DNA from: Irineochytrium annulatum
Taxonomy: Eukaryota > Chytridiomycota > Chytridiomycetes > Chytridiales > Chytridiaceae
Length of the DNA: 62,301 bases
Assembly: GCA_027600665.1 (NCBI GenBank)
Contig: JADGJL010000032.1
Location: forward strand, 1 to 62,301
Direction: 5' to 3'
Shown here: one piece after another, positions 22,082 through 31,912 of the stretch
Numbering within the stretch: the first letter of the stretch is position 1
Layout of the letters: each line of letters opens with the position of its first letter
Notes under the pieces: generated by a model
What the model was told of the DNA's origin: nothing
Seen by the model: only the letters and a program-made list of their open reading frames with translations
The model's database searches: none
Program-made: the position numbers and the translations under genes

Positions 22082-22332
22082 TGCGAAGGGGCCGAAGAAG
22101 TTCATCCTTCAATGATGGCGGCGTCCACTTTTCGGACCACTTCGACCGAACTACTTTTGCTGCCTAAAATCCTGATTTCCAGCTTAAAACCACATCGGAA
22201 GGGACAGGGAAGCAATATATATGCCTGGACCCGCGACACAGGCGGTAAATCATTTCGGGACCGGCTGTTCAGCGCGGCACTGTGGTGATCGTCCAGGCAA
22301 ATCTCTGCAGGTACACCTCCCCGAGCTCTCAG

Positions 22333-24528
22333 ATGCAGCATCGGGCTGCCCACGCGGGCGCGGTAGCCGGCATCACGCTCATGCCGCTTAGCGACACAGT
22401 GGCCATGTCGGTGGCGTTGCCCAGCACAGAGTCGACAAGCTTGATGGACGATCCGTCACCGAACGAGTACGACACGGGCGCGTCCGCGGCCTTCCGCAAC
22501 GCCGTCCCATCCCGCTCCTGCTGGTCTCTGCGCGCTCTGAAGACAGGGTCGCCCCTGACGAGCCCACAGCTGTCGTCAAGGTCGATTCGGCTCGCGAAAA
22601 ACGCGTCGGGCCTCCTGGAAGCCCAGCCGGTCGGAGAGTCGCCAGAGGTGGCCGACCTGACTGACGTGTTCGCGAAGAATGCAATTGGCCTGCTCGTAGA
22701 GTTTAAGAACAAGGATACTGAGCGGGAATATCAGGTTCACTCCATCGTGTCATGTGGGAACCAAACACTAAACAGAAAGTAGCTCTACTACAACAGACTT
22801 ATGAAGGAACTGTATATCATCCTGGGCTTCACTGCAGGCCTCTTCTTTATTCTGTACGCCCTCGAGTCCGTGGTGTTCGCGATATTTCGCCAAAACGTCG
22901 ATGAGGGAACGCTCGGCGTCTGCGTGGTCCTTATCTTCAACTCGTCTCTCATGATCACAGCCGCGTTTATAACTCGCTACTGCCCGGCATCTTTCGTGGC
23001 GCGATTTCAGCATTTGTACGTCCAGGTGTGTTATCGCGATTTTATGCTTTTCGCCATAAACTGACGAACTTTTTCTGTTGAAGGCAATTGCTACGATTAC
23101 GGCAACTGCAATATTTACTGTTGGCCAGTATTTCGCGGCTCGGCAGATGGTTTTCCTTTCTTACCTTCGCATGATTCGAGTATTGCTACTAAACAAACTC
23201 GTTAGGATGCTAAAGGTCTTTTCCAAGTCTACGTCCGCGGGTCATATGAGGTTATGCTTTACTCCGCCGTGTTCTTCGCTACATGCAGGTAATCTACTTG
23301 CACACATATCCAACATTTTCTTTTGCGCCTGCCAATCGTCGCAGCCATTTAAAATACCTCGCAATCCTCATTTTTCTAGCTTCCGCGCCTCTCTCCTCAA
23401 TTCCCTTTTCATTGTCTCCCTAAATTGGCTCGCCATCGTCCTCACTGACCTCACGGTCCCACCCTCGAACCGTCTTTCTATTATGACAACCTATGCAACT
23501 CTTTCCCTCACGGCCGCCGTTGCTGTCCGCGACCGCGAGCGCCGCTCCCGCCGCATATTCCTTATGGAGCGCCTCCTCGCGCAGGCGTCGTGCATGACGC
23601 TCGAGCGCGTCTCGAGCGTCACCGTGGCGGACATGCTTCGACGTCGGCGGTCCGGCGCGTCGGCCGTCGAGACGCTGGGGCCGGACCCGGTGGACCCCAT
23701 TCAAAGCCCGGTGTCGACCCCGACGCTGGTGGCTCGGGCGGCAAGCGTTCTTGGGAGGTTAAGGGCGTACTTGCAGCTCTCATGGTCTCGGGAGGACAAG
23801 CGGTTGGAAGACCGCTTCTGGCGATGGCGGCATAGGTCGATGTTGGTGGAGGTTCGCGTTTACGTGTGCATGTTGATCGCCATCGATCTCGTTGGCGCAT
23901 TCACGGACCCAATGTCGTACTGCCACGCCGATGGTACGCTGCGGTCGTCGCCGTCAATGTGCGGTTCGAGGGGCGAGATAGTCAGAAACCTTAGACTGGC
24001 TTGCCTTCCCATGTTGGCGTTTCCTGTAGTCGCGACGATAGTGGTATGGGATTGGTATGCGGTCGTTGGTGGTGTATTGGCGGCGGCGTTGCTTGGGAGG
24101 GGATTAATATTCGTGGGCATTTGCGTTGCAATGGGGTCGTGGAATACTGATGACGACTCGGTCAATATCTTCATTTGGTAAGTTTCCGTTCTTTCGGAGT
24201 TAAATAATTTGCTTTCCTGTATACTCATACAAAGTTGCATAGTTACATAGTTTCATTGCTGATGACGTCCAATACCGTAACCTTCAAGAATCACCTCATA
24301 CTGTCGACTATACTCACGATCTCGTGCGTAGCTTGTATAGTTGCAATACGTGACTATACCCTATTTAGCCTGGCTCTTGCCTGTGCTGGTTCCGGCGTTA
24401 TTGCAGCGGTGGTGAACTTTGAGTCGGAGAAAAGGGACCGAAGGTTTTTCGCGCTCTGGGAGATCCTTTGTGACGGAGCAGGAGGTGGCGTCCCAAGACT
24501 GGAGCAGAAAGAGACACCACATTCGTGA
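22333..24528 (+). CDS. polytopic membrane protein, paralogue A of a tail-to-tail pair
   Basis: ATG 22333, stop 24526-24528, six or more exons. A ~115-aa soluble N-terminus ends in EFKNKDTEREYQ, joined by a short intron to LYYNRLMKELYIILGF, then about six membrane segments. An intron at about 23288-23341 links YEVMLYSAVFFATC to HLKYLAILIFLASAP. After segment six comes the basic linker AVRDRERRSRRIFLMERLLA and a soluble loop. A second module opens with LEDRFWRWRHRSMLVEVRV, then about six more segments, and ends NFESEKRDRRFFALWEILC. The pattern [LExxF, membrane block, R-rich aromatic helix] occurs twice, so the protein looks internally duplicated. It is clearly related to the gene at 25111-27572. 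The layout resembles membrane modules in front of class III nucleotide cyclases, but no catalytic domain is present. Function unknown; exon ends at 24.18-24.24 kb are uncertain. Confidence 0.7.
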
Positions 24529-25110
24529 GGGTGACAGCACTGCGGTGTACTTTTTTTATATCAGTTGTCGCTATATAAATAATAGACATCCAGGTGCGCG
24601 ACATCTGCGACCAGAAGTTCCACACTTCCACTATATCAACAATGTGTCGTTAAGAGCCTTCCGACGCTGTACGAAAAATATTCGCCGACATCCTTAGAAC
24701 GCGTGGTGCATGTGAACGGAGGCTGCAGGTCCGGCAGGCTGTCATGAAGGCTGCTGCTGTGCTCGATCACACGACATGGTCGGACGCAGAGGAGGTATCT
24801 GTGGGGGTTCCCGCGGGGCTCGCGGACGACGCCAAACAGCTGGCCACCACGCCCGTCCCGAGCTGGCAACCTTCAAAAGGCAACCGTGGCAATCCCTGAG
24901 AGTTGGAAGGTACCTAGCCATTAAACGCGCTCTTCCATGGTGCCCTACATCCACATTGTTTCGGACATGATTATTTCCACACAAACACATAAAAGAGTTA
25001 AAACAGGCCTCTGCCATAGTAATATTTGTCGATGAATGAACGTTGCGTTCCGTTGCATAGTCTTTCATAAATGGAGCTATATACACACTTCCAACCTATC
25101 AACATCCTGT
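24529..25110. other. spacer between convergent paralogues
   Basis: It holds the 3' flanks of both membrane-protein genes. No gene is seen and short frames here carry no recognisable protein. A promoter is not expected because both genes end here. Confidence 0.5.
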
Positions 25111-27572
25111 TCACGCACCACCCGTTTGCAAGCAGATCGAACCGCTGCTCTTTCCAGAGTTTGCAAGCATTTCTTGGAACTGCATCGCGGACGAGTCCGT
25201 ACCGGAAGGCAGAGCCTCCGACAACGCCTCCCATAGCGCAAAAAACTTCTGCTCTGTCAACTCAAATGAGACGTTGTAAATACACGCGACCGCCGTGATG
25301 AAGACCATCGCGGTGGCGAAGTTGATTAGCGCTAAATTGCCTGGCACGACGGCGGCTGTCACAGCGGAGATAGCGATGATACTGTCGTATATTATGAGCA
25401 TGTCCATCGGTAGCATCGCGGGCCCGCTGGCCATCATGATTTGGCAGACAATGAGGCTGCAGTTGTTACGTTAGATACAAGGACGCCCCCAACAATACTA
25501 CTCAACTTACCCTTCCAACAAATTAAAGCTGACATCCGTTTTGTTCCACAGTACGATCAATACAGCCATCGATCTGCGTGATGACAACAGCACGTTACAA
25601 TAAGACTTTTGAGCATCGTCAATAGGAAAGCAATACTGACGATAACGCCACGCCCCGCACGATGAAGGCCGCGACGAAGATCCACTGCATCACCCTTGGC
25701 GTTCTTGGGAAAACGAAGCTCAACCCGTACGCTATCACTAGCGCCGGCACGACAAGGAGTCGGATATCCCTAATAATGATGCCTGGTGCCCCGCATAGTG
25801 AGTTCGAGTGCGGCTGGCCCGGCGTGGTGCAATAACTGATGCACCCGGAAGCCGTCAACAAGTGCAAATCATGAAGGCTGGTTGGTTTACCTTATCCCGT
25901 CAAGAAATGCCGTGACCACGTCCGCGACGCACTGGAGTAGCAGGCACCTCCTCATATGCGCGAGGAAGCTCGCATGCCGCCATGCGAAGTACCGGTCCTC
26001 GCCTGACCGGTCATCCCACCTCAACAAAGCCTTTTTCCAGAACCAAATTGCAATGCGTCGACGCCAGGTATTCTTCACGGGGATTAGCGCCGCCGCGTCG
26101 CGTTCTCGATCTGAGGTAGTGGTGAACCTGTCCTTGGTCGCGGTTACAGTTGGCCTCCGCGGTACGGCCCTCGACCAGTCGCGCTTCAGAACGTCTTGAA
26201 CGTGGAGAGCGCGGATAGACTCCGGGTTGACGTTGGAGACCTTGGCAAGGAGATGCTCCATGAGGTAAATGCGACGTGCCCGGTACTCGCGGTCCCGAAC
26301 AGTAATAAGGGCGATGACCGCGCTGTAAAGGCATTGTAGTCAATGTCTTGACTTTCTAAAACGGATTGACTCACATGCTGGAGTATGCGGCCAAATCCGA
26401 GAGAAAGGAGACGAAACGGCCGGAGTACGCTACCACGACGTGGATGAGCCAGGACCCAATGACGTTGACGGCACCCGTGAGAGCAGCCCATTTGAACTCT
26501 TGGATGTTCATCACGAGGCTGCAGAAGAGGTAGAACTGGAGCGTGCCGTAAATAAATGAGTCGAAACTAGCGTTCGGGTCCCCTGGGTCAAACGCCAATC
26601 TTTCCTGACAGAGAGAATAATCGTACGTTTAACCTAAAAGTCGGTTTCCTCGCGGAACAAAGAAGGAAAGGCGACACTCACCGATAAAACCATGAAGTAC
26701 GTTGTGCCGAAGCAATAAAGCGATAGCGACACGAAAGACTTCCACCCGCACCATATGTGCATCCATTTATACACTGCGTCTTTTGGGAGGCAGTTCCCGA
26801 GGACGATTGAGACGCCGGCTAGGATACCGGTCAGCACGCGGAAAACGACGTAGATCTTGAAGCCGTTGACAAGGACGTCCTGGAACGTGAGCAGGAACAC
26901 GCCCGCACACTCGGCTATGTAAACGACCGTCGTGAGTGGGAGGTTGTCCTTGTTCTGATACACCTTGAACTCCTTCTCGAGTTCTTTGTTCTCGAACGTG
27001 AGCGATAACGGCCGGATCCTGTTGGCCTTAAACAGCTCAACGAGATCAAATTTGGCCGGCGCTCCCCCTTCCCTCCCGTCCGAAACGATTCGTTGAATGA
27101 CGGTCCTTGCCTGCCGTTCCAACGTCGTGGGCGTCATCGACGCCACGACCGACGGCTGCTTCATTCTCTCCCATGTCGCGCTACTGTTGCTGCCCCTCCT
27201 CACGCTGGTGGCAGCTTCGGGCTGGTACGACAACGCCCCGCCCTCCAAGTCGTTGTCCAGGCTCGAAAAAAGTGTGGCGCTAGCTCTAGCGTGAGCGAAG
27301 GAGGGGCTTCGGTCCACATGGAACGCGACGGCCGTCATAGGTTGCAAGGCTGTAGAACGGCACCAGGCGGAGACTCAGTGAACACTGCAAGATCGCGTCG
27401 ACCAGAACTCACCCGCTTGCCGCTGCAAGCCATACGGTGACTGCAACGCGCTATCGGCGGTGGTCTGCAGTTCCGCAAAGCTGTCGTAATGGTCCACCAC
27501 CGTGACGGCGACTTGCGGGGATGTCGGGGAAGCCGTACCCGCGTGGCTCGCGTCAACCGGGGCGGGACCCAT
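25111..27572 (-). CDS. polytopic membrane protein, paralogue B of a tail-to-tail pair
   Basis: ATG 27572 (MGPAPVDASHAGTAS), a 63-nt intron (about 27405-27343) into ALQPMTAVAFHVD, and stop at 25111. The soluble N-terminus ends LTFENKELEKEFKVYQNK, the counterpart of EFKNKDTEREYQ in paralogue A. Six membrane segments follow (for example LTTVVYIAECAGVFLLTF and ALTGAVNVIGSWLIHVVV), interrupted by introns near 26680-26605 and 26395-26340. Then comes VRDREYRARRIYLMEHLLA, nearly the same as in A. The second module shows DDRSGEDRYFAWRHASFLAH, a loop with ISYC...SLCG...IIRDIRLLVVPAL (A has MSYC...SMCG...IVRNLRLACLPML), and ends NVSFELTEQKFFALWEALSE. The junction near 25.86-25.90 kb could not be resolved and may be a misread or a lesion. 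Function unknown. Confidence 0.7.
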
Positions 27573-27739
27573 CACTTTTCCATGCGGGGTTGAAGATTTG
27601 CAGTTGGGCAATCTCATAAAACGGCATACGCTGAAGTAATGGGGTGAGGGGAAGCAGGACGTGAAAATAAAATAAATGGAAAACAAAAGAAATTATCAGA
27701 TATACCAAAAGGCAATGTTAAGCAATGGAGGGTGTATTT

Positions 27740-27950
27740 CTACATATTTCAGGCCGCAGCATGTTGTACCCCTGCCCGTGCTGCCATTTACAGCTACGCT
27801 CATGAGCAAATAGTTCCACGCCTCTCGTAGGGCTCCCACCCAGGGTCAGCGCTTCGTAGGCTTTCCCGCCACGAAGCCCGCCGGGCCCGAAGGTCCCCCC
27901 CACCCCGCAGAGAAGCCACTTGGAAAGCACAACTGTCATTGTGCCACCGG
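27740..27950. other. GC-rich block with hairpin potential in an AT-rich spacer (27573-28165)
   Basis: Between the starts of paralogue B and the next gene lies a ~200-bp block much richer in GC than its flanks. GCTTCGT (27850-27856) pairs perfectly with ACGAAGC (27870-27876) over a 13-nt loop. Related TCGTAGG motifs occur at about 27825 and 27853. No protein match is seen. It could be a structured RNA, a duplicated promoter element or a remnant. I could not match it to 5S rRNA, SRP RNA, RNase P or a spliceosomal RNA. Confidence 0.3.
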
Positions 27951-28165
27951 TGCAGGTTCCCTGCAGAACCGATACCATCAAGCGGACGGGTTTACATCCA
28001 TATAATAATCCATGTGGAAGGGTGGCGCTCAGTGGTCAAAGTTGTTTTCATTGGCCCGACCCTTCTACTATTGGTGCTGTACGACTTCTGTTTCTCAGTG
28101 TCCGAACTGCAACTGCAAGCCCTCGCCTCTCCCACTCCCATCCCCCATCCCCGTCACCAACCGTT

Positions 28166-28968
28166 ATGCAGCCCATCGCCCGCATCGCCCTGGTCGCTTC
28201 CCTGGCCTCCGTCGCCGTCGCGCAGTACACCGGCAGCTGCGGTGCGGAGCAGGCTACTTTCGACCTCTGCATTAGCAACGCCCTCACAGGTAGTCATCCC
28301 GGGCTTCCCCATGACACTACCCATCTGTGTTGCATCCAAAAGCAGTCCAGCCGTGATCTTCTACATCTCTCTCGCCTCGGAGATTTCGCCTTCCGGGTAC
28401 TGATCATTACTATTATCACAGATTCGGCCACTGTAAAGTGGACCAACGTCGAGTCTTCATGCCAACCAGTCTCAGCGTGAGTAAGGGCCGTTTTCTTCCG
28501 ACAGAATACCCGCTGACATCCCACGCGCTGCAACAGAGTCCAATCCACTTGGTATAACTGCCTCTGCGCAGGGTACACTAAGATCGTCTACTGCTACACC
28601 AGCGTCTGCTCAGGTGATTTTAAGTTTCTGAAATCTTGGATGTTCTTATTAAAGCCCTTTTTTTGGCTCCCATATTGTCAGGTGACGTCGGCCTCACCAC
28701 CGTAAAGCAGTCCCAGTCCCAGTACTGCTCGGCCGCGTCCGCCATCCCAGTTTCCTCGGCGGTGGCCACTGTGGCCGCCTCGAGCGCGCCAGCTGCTACG
28801 GGGCCGGTTCTGACGAACCCCAACGCGCCGGCCACGACTGCTGGTGAGAACGGGACCGGAGGCGCGGCCACAACCGCCCTCTCGTCGACCAAGAACGGAG
28901 CCGGGAAGAGCGGCGTAGAAATGGTTGTTGGCGCTGTCGTTCTGATGGCCTCGGTTCTTGTGCTTTGA
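28166..28968 (+). CDS. GPI-anchored 8-Cys secreted protein 1
   Basis: Four exons from ATG 28166. A signal peptide (MQPIARIALVASLASVAVAQ) is followed by a mature domain with eight Cys in the order SCGAEQATFDLC, SSCQPVS, TWYNCLC, KIVYCYTSVC, QYC. Introns lie at about 28289-28421, 28479-28534 and 28615-28680. A Ser/Thr/Ala/Gly-rich stalk of ~70 residues ends in a hydrophobic tail (VEMVVGAVVLMASVLVL) without a cytosolic segment, the usual GPI-attachment signal. The W-Y-x-C-L-C core and the spacing match a fungal family of GPI-anchored Ser-rich cell-wall proteins with unknown biochemical role. The gene at 29434-30170 has the same pattern, so the two are tandem duplicates. Confidence 0.8.
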
Positions 28969-29433
28969 TTGAAGGATACTTCTTTCCCTATCATTATTGT
29001 CTTGCATTCTTAGAAACAAGACTGCGCGTAGATATTTTTTATCCTGCTACAGTTTTATTTTATTGCTCTCTCTCTCGTCATCATACATTGGTTGGGAGAT
29101 ATTTAAGAAATACAAAGAGGCATATTATCGTTCCCCCAATGTTGCATCTTTGAATATATTTTGAATTGAAAAGAGGCATATCTACTTCGACAATTCATCC
29201 ATCATTTCAACGTTTTGCGACCGGGCCTCCCCTGGTCTTTGCTTGCATCCGCCCCTTCCAGTTCACGCTTGACGGCAGCCGCTATGACGCGCCCGCCTTA
29301 CCTTGGCGCTGCTATCAGCAAGGTTTTACTTCGCTGATCGTAGCGTTCGACACCGGCCCACCGCCCTTGAAATACTCGCAAGCTTGGAGCAACTTGAACC
29401 GGCATTCCCTCAAACCACTCTCGCTGTCACCAA
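28969..29433. other. spacer between the tandem GPI-protein genes
   Basis: AT-rich 3' flank of the first gene, then the presumed promoter of the second. A pyrimidine-rich tract (about 29040-29080) is present. No gene seen. Confidence 0.5.
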
Positions 29434-30170
29434 ATGATGATCCGCCAGCTTCTCCTTCTGCCCTTCGCGGCCTTCGTCTCGACCGCGATCGCCAACCACC
29501 ACGCAGACGCAGACGGGGACCATGATCAAGCTCTCCCTTCGGTCGGCGACTACTCGGGTGCGTCTTGCTTTCCATTGACTCACTCTTTCTCGTTGCTAAC
29601 ACAATATTTCTTCCAACACATCCAGCCAACTGCGGCCCCACCGGCAACGCCCTTAACCTCCGCAGCTGCCTGACAACGGCTCTCTCCGACCCGCTCCCTG
29701 GCGGTGCCATCCACCCGTCCGTCGAGGCACGCTGCCAGGAGGTCGACGCCGACAACTACACCTGGTACTCTTGCCTGTGCGAGAAAATGACAATGGTCGC
29801 ATCTTGCTACGACAGCAACTGCGCCAAAGAACCCAGCTTTCCGAGCATCAACGCTGCGAGGGACAGCTACTGCAGCGCGCTTGGGAGGGTACTGCCGGCG
29901 ACGATCACGACGGGTGTCATGGCCACTGTGTTGCCCGGAACGTCCGTGAGGTCGGCGACCGGGACGGCGGCTGTCGGGAGGACGGTATCTGTGGGGCCGA
30001 CGACAAGCGGTAGTATTGCCGCGGTCACGAGCGAAGGCGTGCAGGTGGCGACGGGGCCGGGGGCTTCCACGACGGCTGCATCGGGTTCGAAAAGTTTGAT
30101 GAGGTCCTTTGTCTTCGCGTCCGCGATCGGGATAGTGGCTTTCTTGGTCGGAGTGGTCGTAATTGCTTGA
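29434..30170 (+). CDS. GPI-anchored 8-Cys secreted protein 2
   Basis: Two exons from ATG 29434 (MMIRQLLLLPFAAFVSTAIA signal peptide), with an intron at about 29560-29625 joining GDYS to ANCGPTG. Eight Cys lie in the same order as in the upstream gene: NCGPTGNALNLRSC, ARCQEVD, TWYSCLC, MVASCYDSNC, SYC. A Thr/Ser/Gly-rich stalk and a C-terminal hydrophobic tail (FVFASAIGIVAFLVGVVVIA) signal GPI anchoring. The protein would sit on the outer plasma membrane or cell wall. Only the intron before the first Cys is present, whereas paralogue 1 has three elsewhere, so intron content has diverged more than the Cys scaffold. Confidence 0.82.
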
Positions 30171-30828
30171 GCGATCCACTGTCCGTGATATCGAATGCCC
30201 TCTGCTTGCACTCTTGTCTCCCGCTTTGTTCCATCCTACTTCCCTCCGAGTCGCATCTGGATGTTTTCAGTGCTGTATTGATATTCGGTTATTATCTTCC
30301 CCGAGCTCACTGTTTGGAGCATCTGTCATACTGGTTTTCGAAGCATCGCACTTATTTATCCACGGTTTAGTTTGTTTGACTTCGCTTGCTATTGATGTTG
30401 TTTGCAGTCAATTATATCATTATCATGTAGTACGCTGTCCCAAATACGAAATTTTATGGCAACCCAATGTTTATGCCTAGTCGCTGATTTACAATAGCGA
30501 CCAAATAAGCAGTATGCGTAGTTGTGGCTGCCAGAAAAACCTTCGGAACAGCTCAAATGACCTCTAGTACCATGATGGGCAGGCGGCAATCAATAATCCC
30601 TAGTCCAGTGGAGTAACCAGTCATTGTTTCCTTGTCGCCAACTAATAGGCACCTCCTACTGACGCCCCAGTCACGTCGGCGCGACATCAACGCAAGACAC
30701 ACACCTCGACAACAGCGCCTTGAACCCTCGCAACCCCCAGGCGACTCCTCTGACCATCCCCCGTAGAGCAAACCAACTCGGCCCGTGCCATTCACAGCCG
30801 CAAAGAAAGACCTCGTCAAGCAGCCGTT
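30171..30828. other. intergenic spacer
   Basis: 3' flank of the GPI-protein gene and 5' flank of the small basic-tail gene. No supported gene. Only short, non-protein-like frames are present. Confidence 0.5.
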
Positions 30829-31274
30829 ATGCCTCCTCTCAACGTACGTTCCCAGCGCGATATCGGTCCTCGTGGTCATTACGACTAACTCGACGCGTCT
30901 TTCTCCTTTCGCCAACCCAGCTTTCCATCGGTGCCGCCATTATGGCCGCCGATGCCCTCTCCTCCAGCCTTCCGTCCGCCGACGACAACATCCGCACGCG
31001 CACGAGCACCCTCTCGCGGCGCACGTTCACCCGGTTCTCCCGCGGTCGCGAAAGCCGGGGCGAGGCCGTCTTCTGGCCGTACCGAGACTCCATGGCGAGC
31101 GATTCCTACGCGTCGCGGGTCAGCGGCGGACGCTGGTCACGCGCGAATGAGAACGTTAGGCGGTCCGCAAGGTCCGCGAGATCATCAATCGCGAGCGTGG
31201 CGGAGACGATTGATGTGGCGGGCAAGAAGGTTGGGGCCTTCATCAAGGCGATCTTCGTCAAGAGGCGGGTCTGA
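30829..31274 (+). CDS. small hypothetical protein with basic C-terminus, ~122 aa
   Basis: Exon 1 is only five codons (30829-30843, MPPLN), followed by a 77-nt intron (GTACGT to CCCAG) and exon 2 30921-31274, giving LSIGAAIMAADALSSSLP onward. The protein has Ser/Arg-rich stretches (TRTSTLSRRTFTRFSRGR and RRSARSARSSIASVAE) and ends in a possible membrane-peripheral helix AGKKVGAFIKAIFVKRRV. No family recognised. A frameshifted relative lies at 18.5-18.7 kb. The conservation of exon 2's start and of the intron flanks between the two copies supports this gene structure. Confidence 0.6.
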
Positions 31275-31912
31275 TTTTGGAGGGACGAATCTGAGTTGGG
31301 GACGCAAGGCGAGTTCGTTTGCGGAGCTGAGTTAATTCTCACCTTTACACATAGTTTGTATTTACCCTACACGCACTTCTACCTCATTTTCACTCAGTGG
31401 CGTCAGCATGAATTTAATTTACTCGAAGTGCCAGTCGTTTCTCTCTTAATTCTTTTGTTTTTCTTTCTCCTCGCTGTACACCACTTTGCCTTCTCGCTGC
31501 ATTGTCTATGCCTGTTGGATCATGCCCCTTGTACACCATGTAGTCAGGCCGCTCCGCGCACTGTTTTACGCAACAGCTGCAATATATTTGTTCGACTGTA
31601 CTCTCCATGGGGAATATCCTTGCCCAATCGCTCCAAATCAAGGAGTCATAACTCAGGATATTTCCACCTGGTTTTTATTGCAGCGACTTCGCACCCGAAG
31701 CGTTCAACAGCTCCTTTCGAATATCCGATTTTAATGTCTTCTGTATTTCCCCCCACATGACCAGACGAACATGCAGTAAGACAAGGCGTTGGTTGGTAAT
31801 TTTGGGTGGAAGTTACCGCAGCTTTGGATCGCGGCTTGAACAAACTACCATATGAAGGTTCGGACGCGTCGTCTTTTTAGCAGGTTGGAATTTCGGTCGG
31901 TGTCATCTTGGC
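31275..31912. other. intergenic spacer, AT-rich
   Basis: It contains pyrimidine-rich tracts (about 31440-31480), typical of 3' flanks here, then the promoter of the DCN1-like gene. No gene seen. Confidence 0.5.

Noticed and set aside
22333..27572. The two membrane proteins as adenylate or guanylate cyclases.
   Set aside because: No cyclase catalytic domain is present in either gene or in the spacer between them; only the membrane-module layout is reminiscent.
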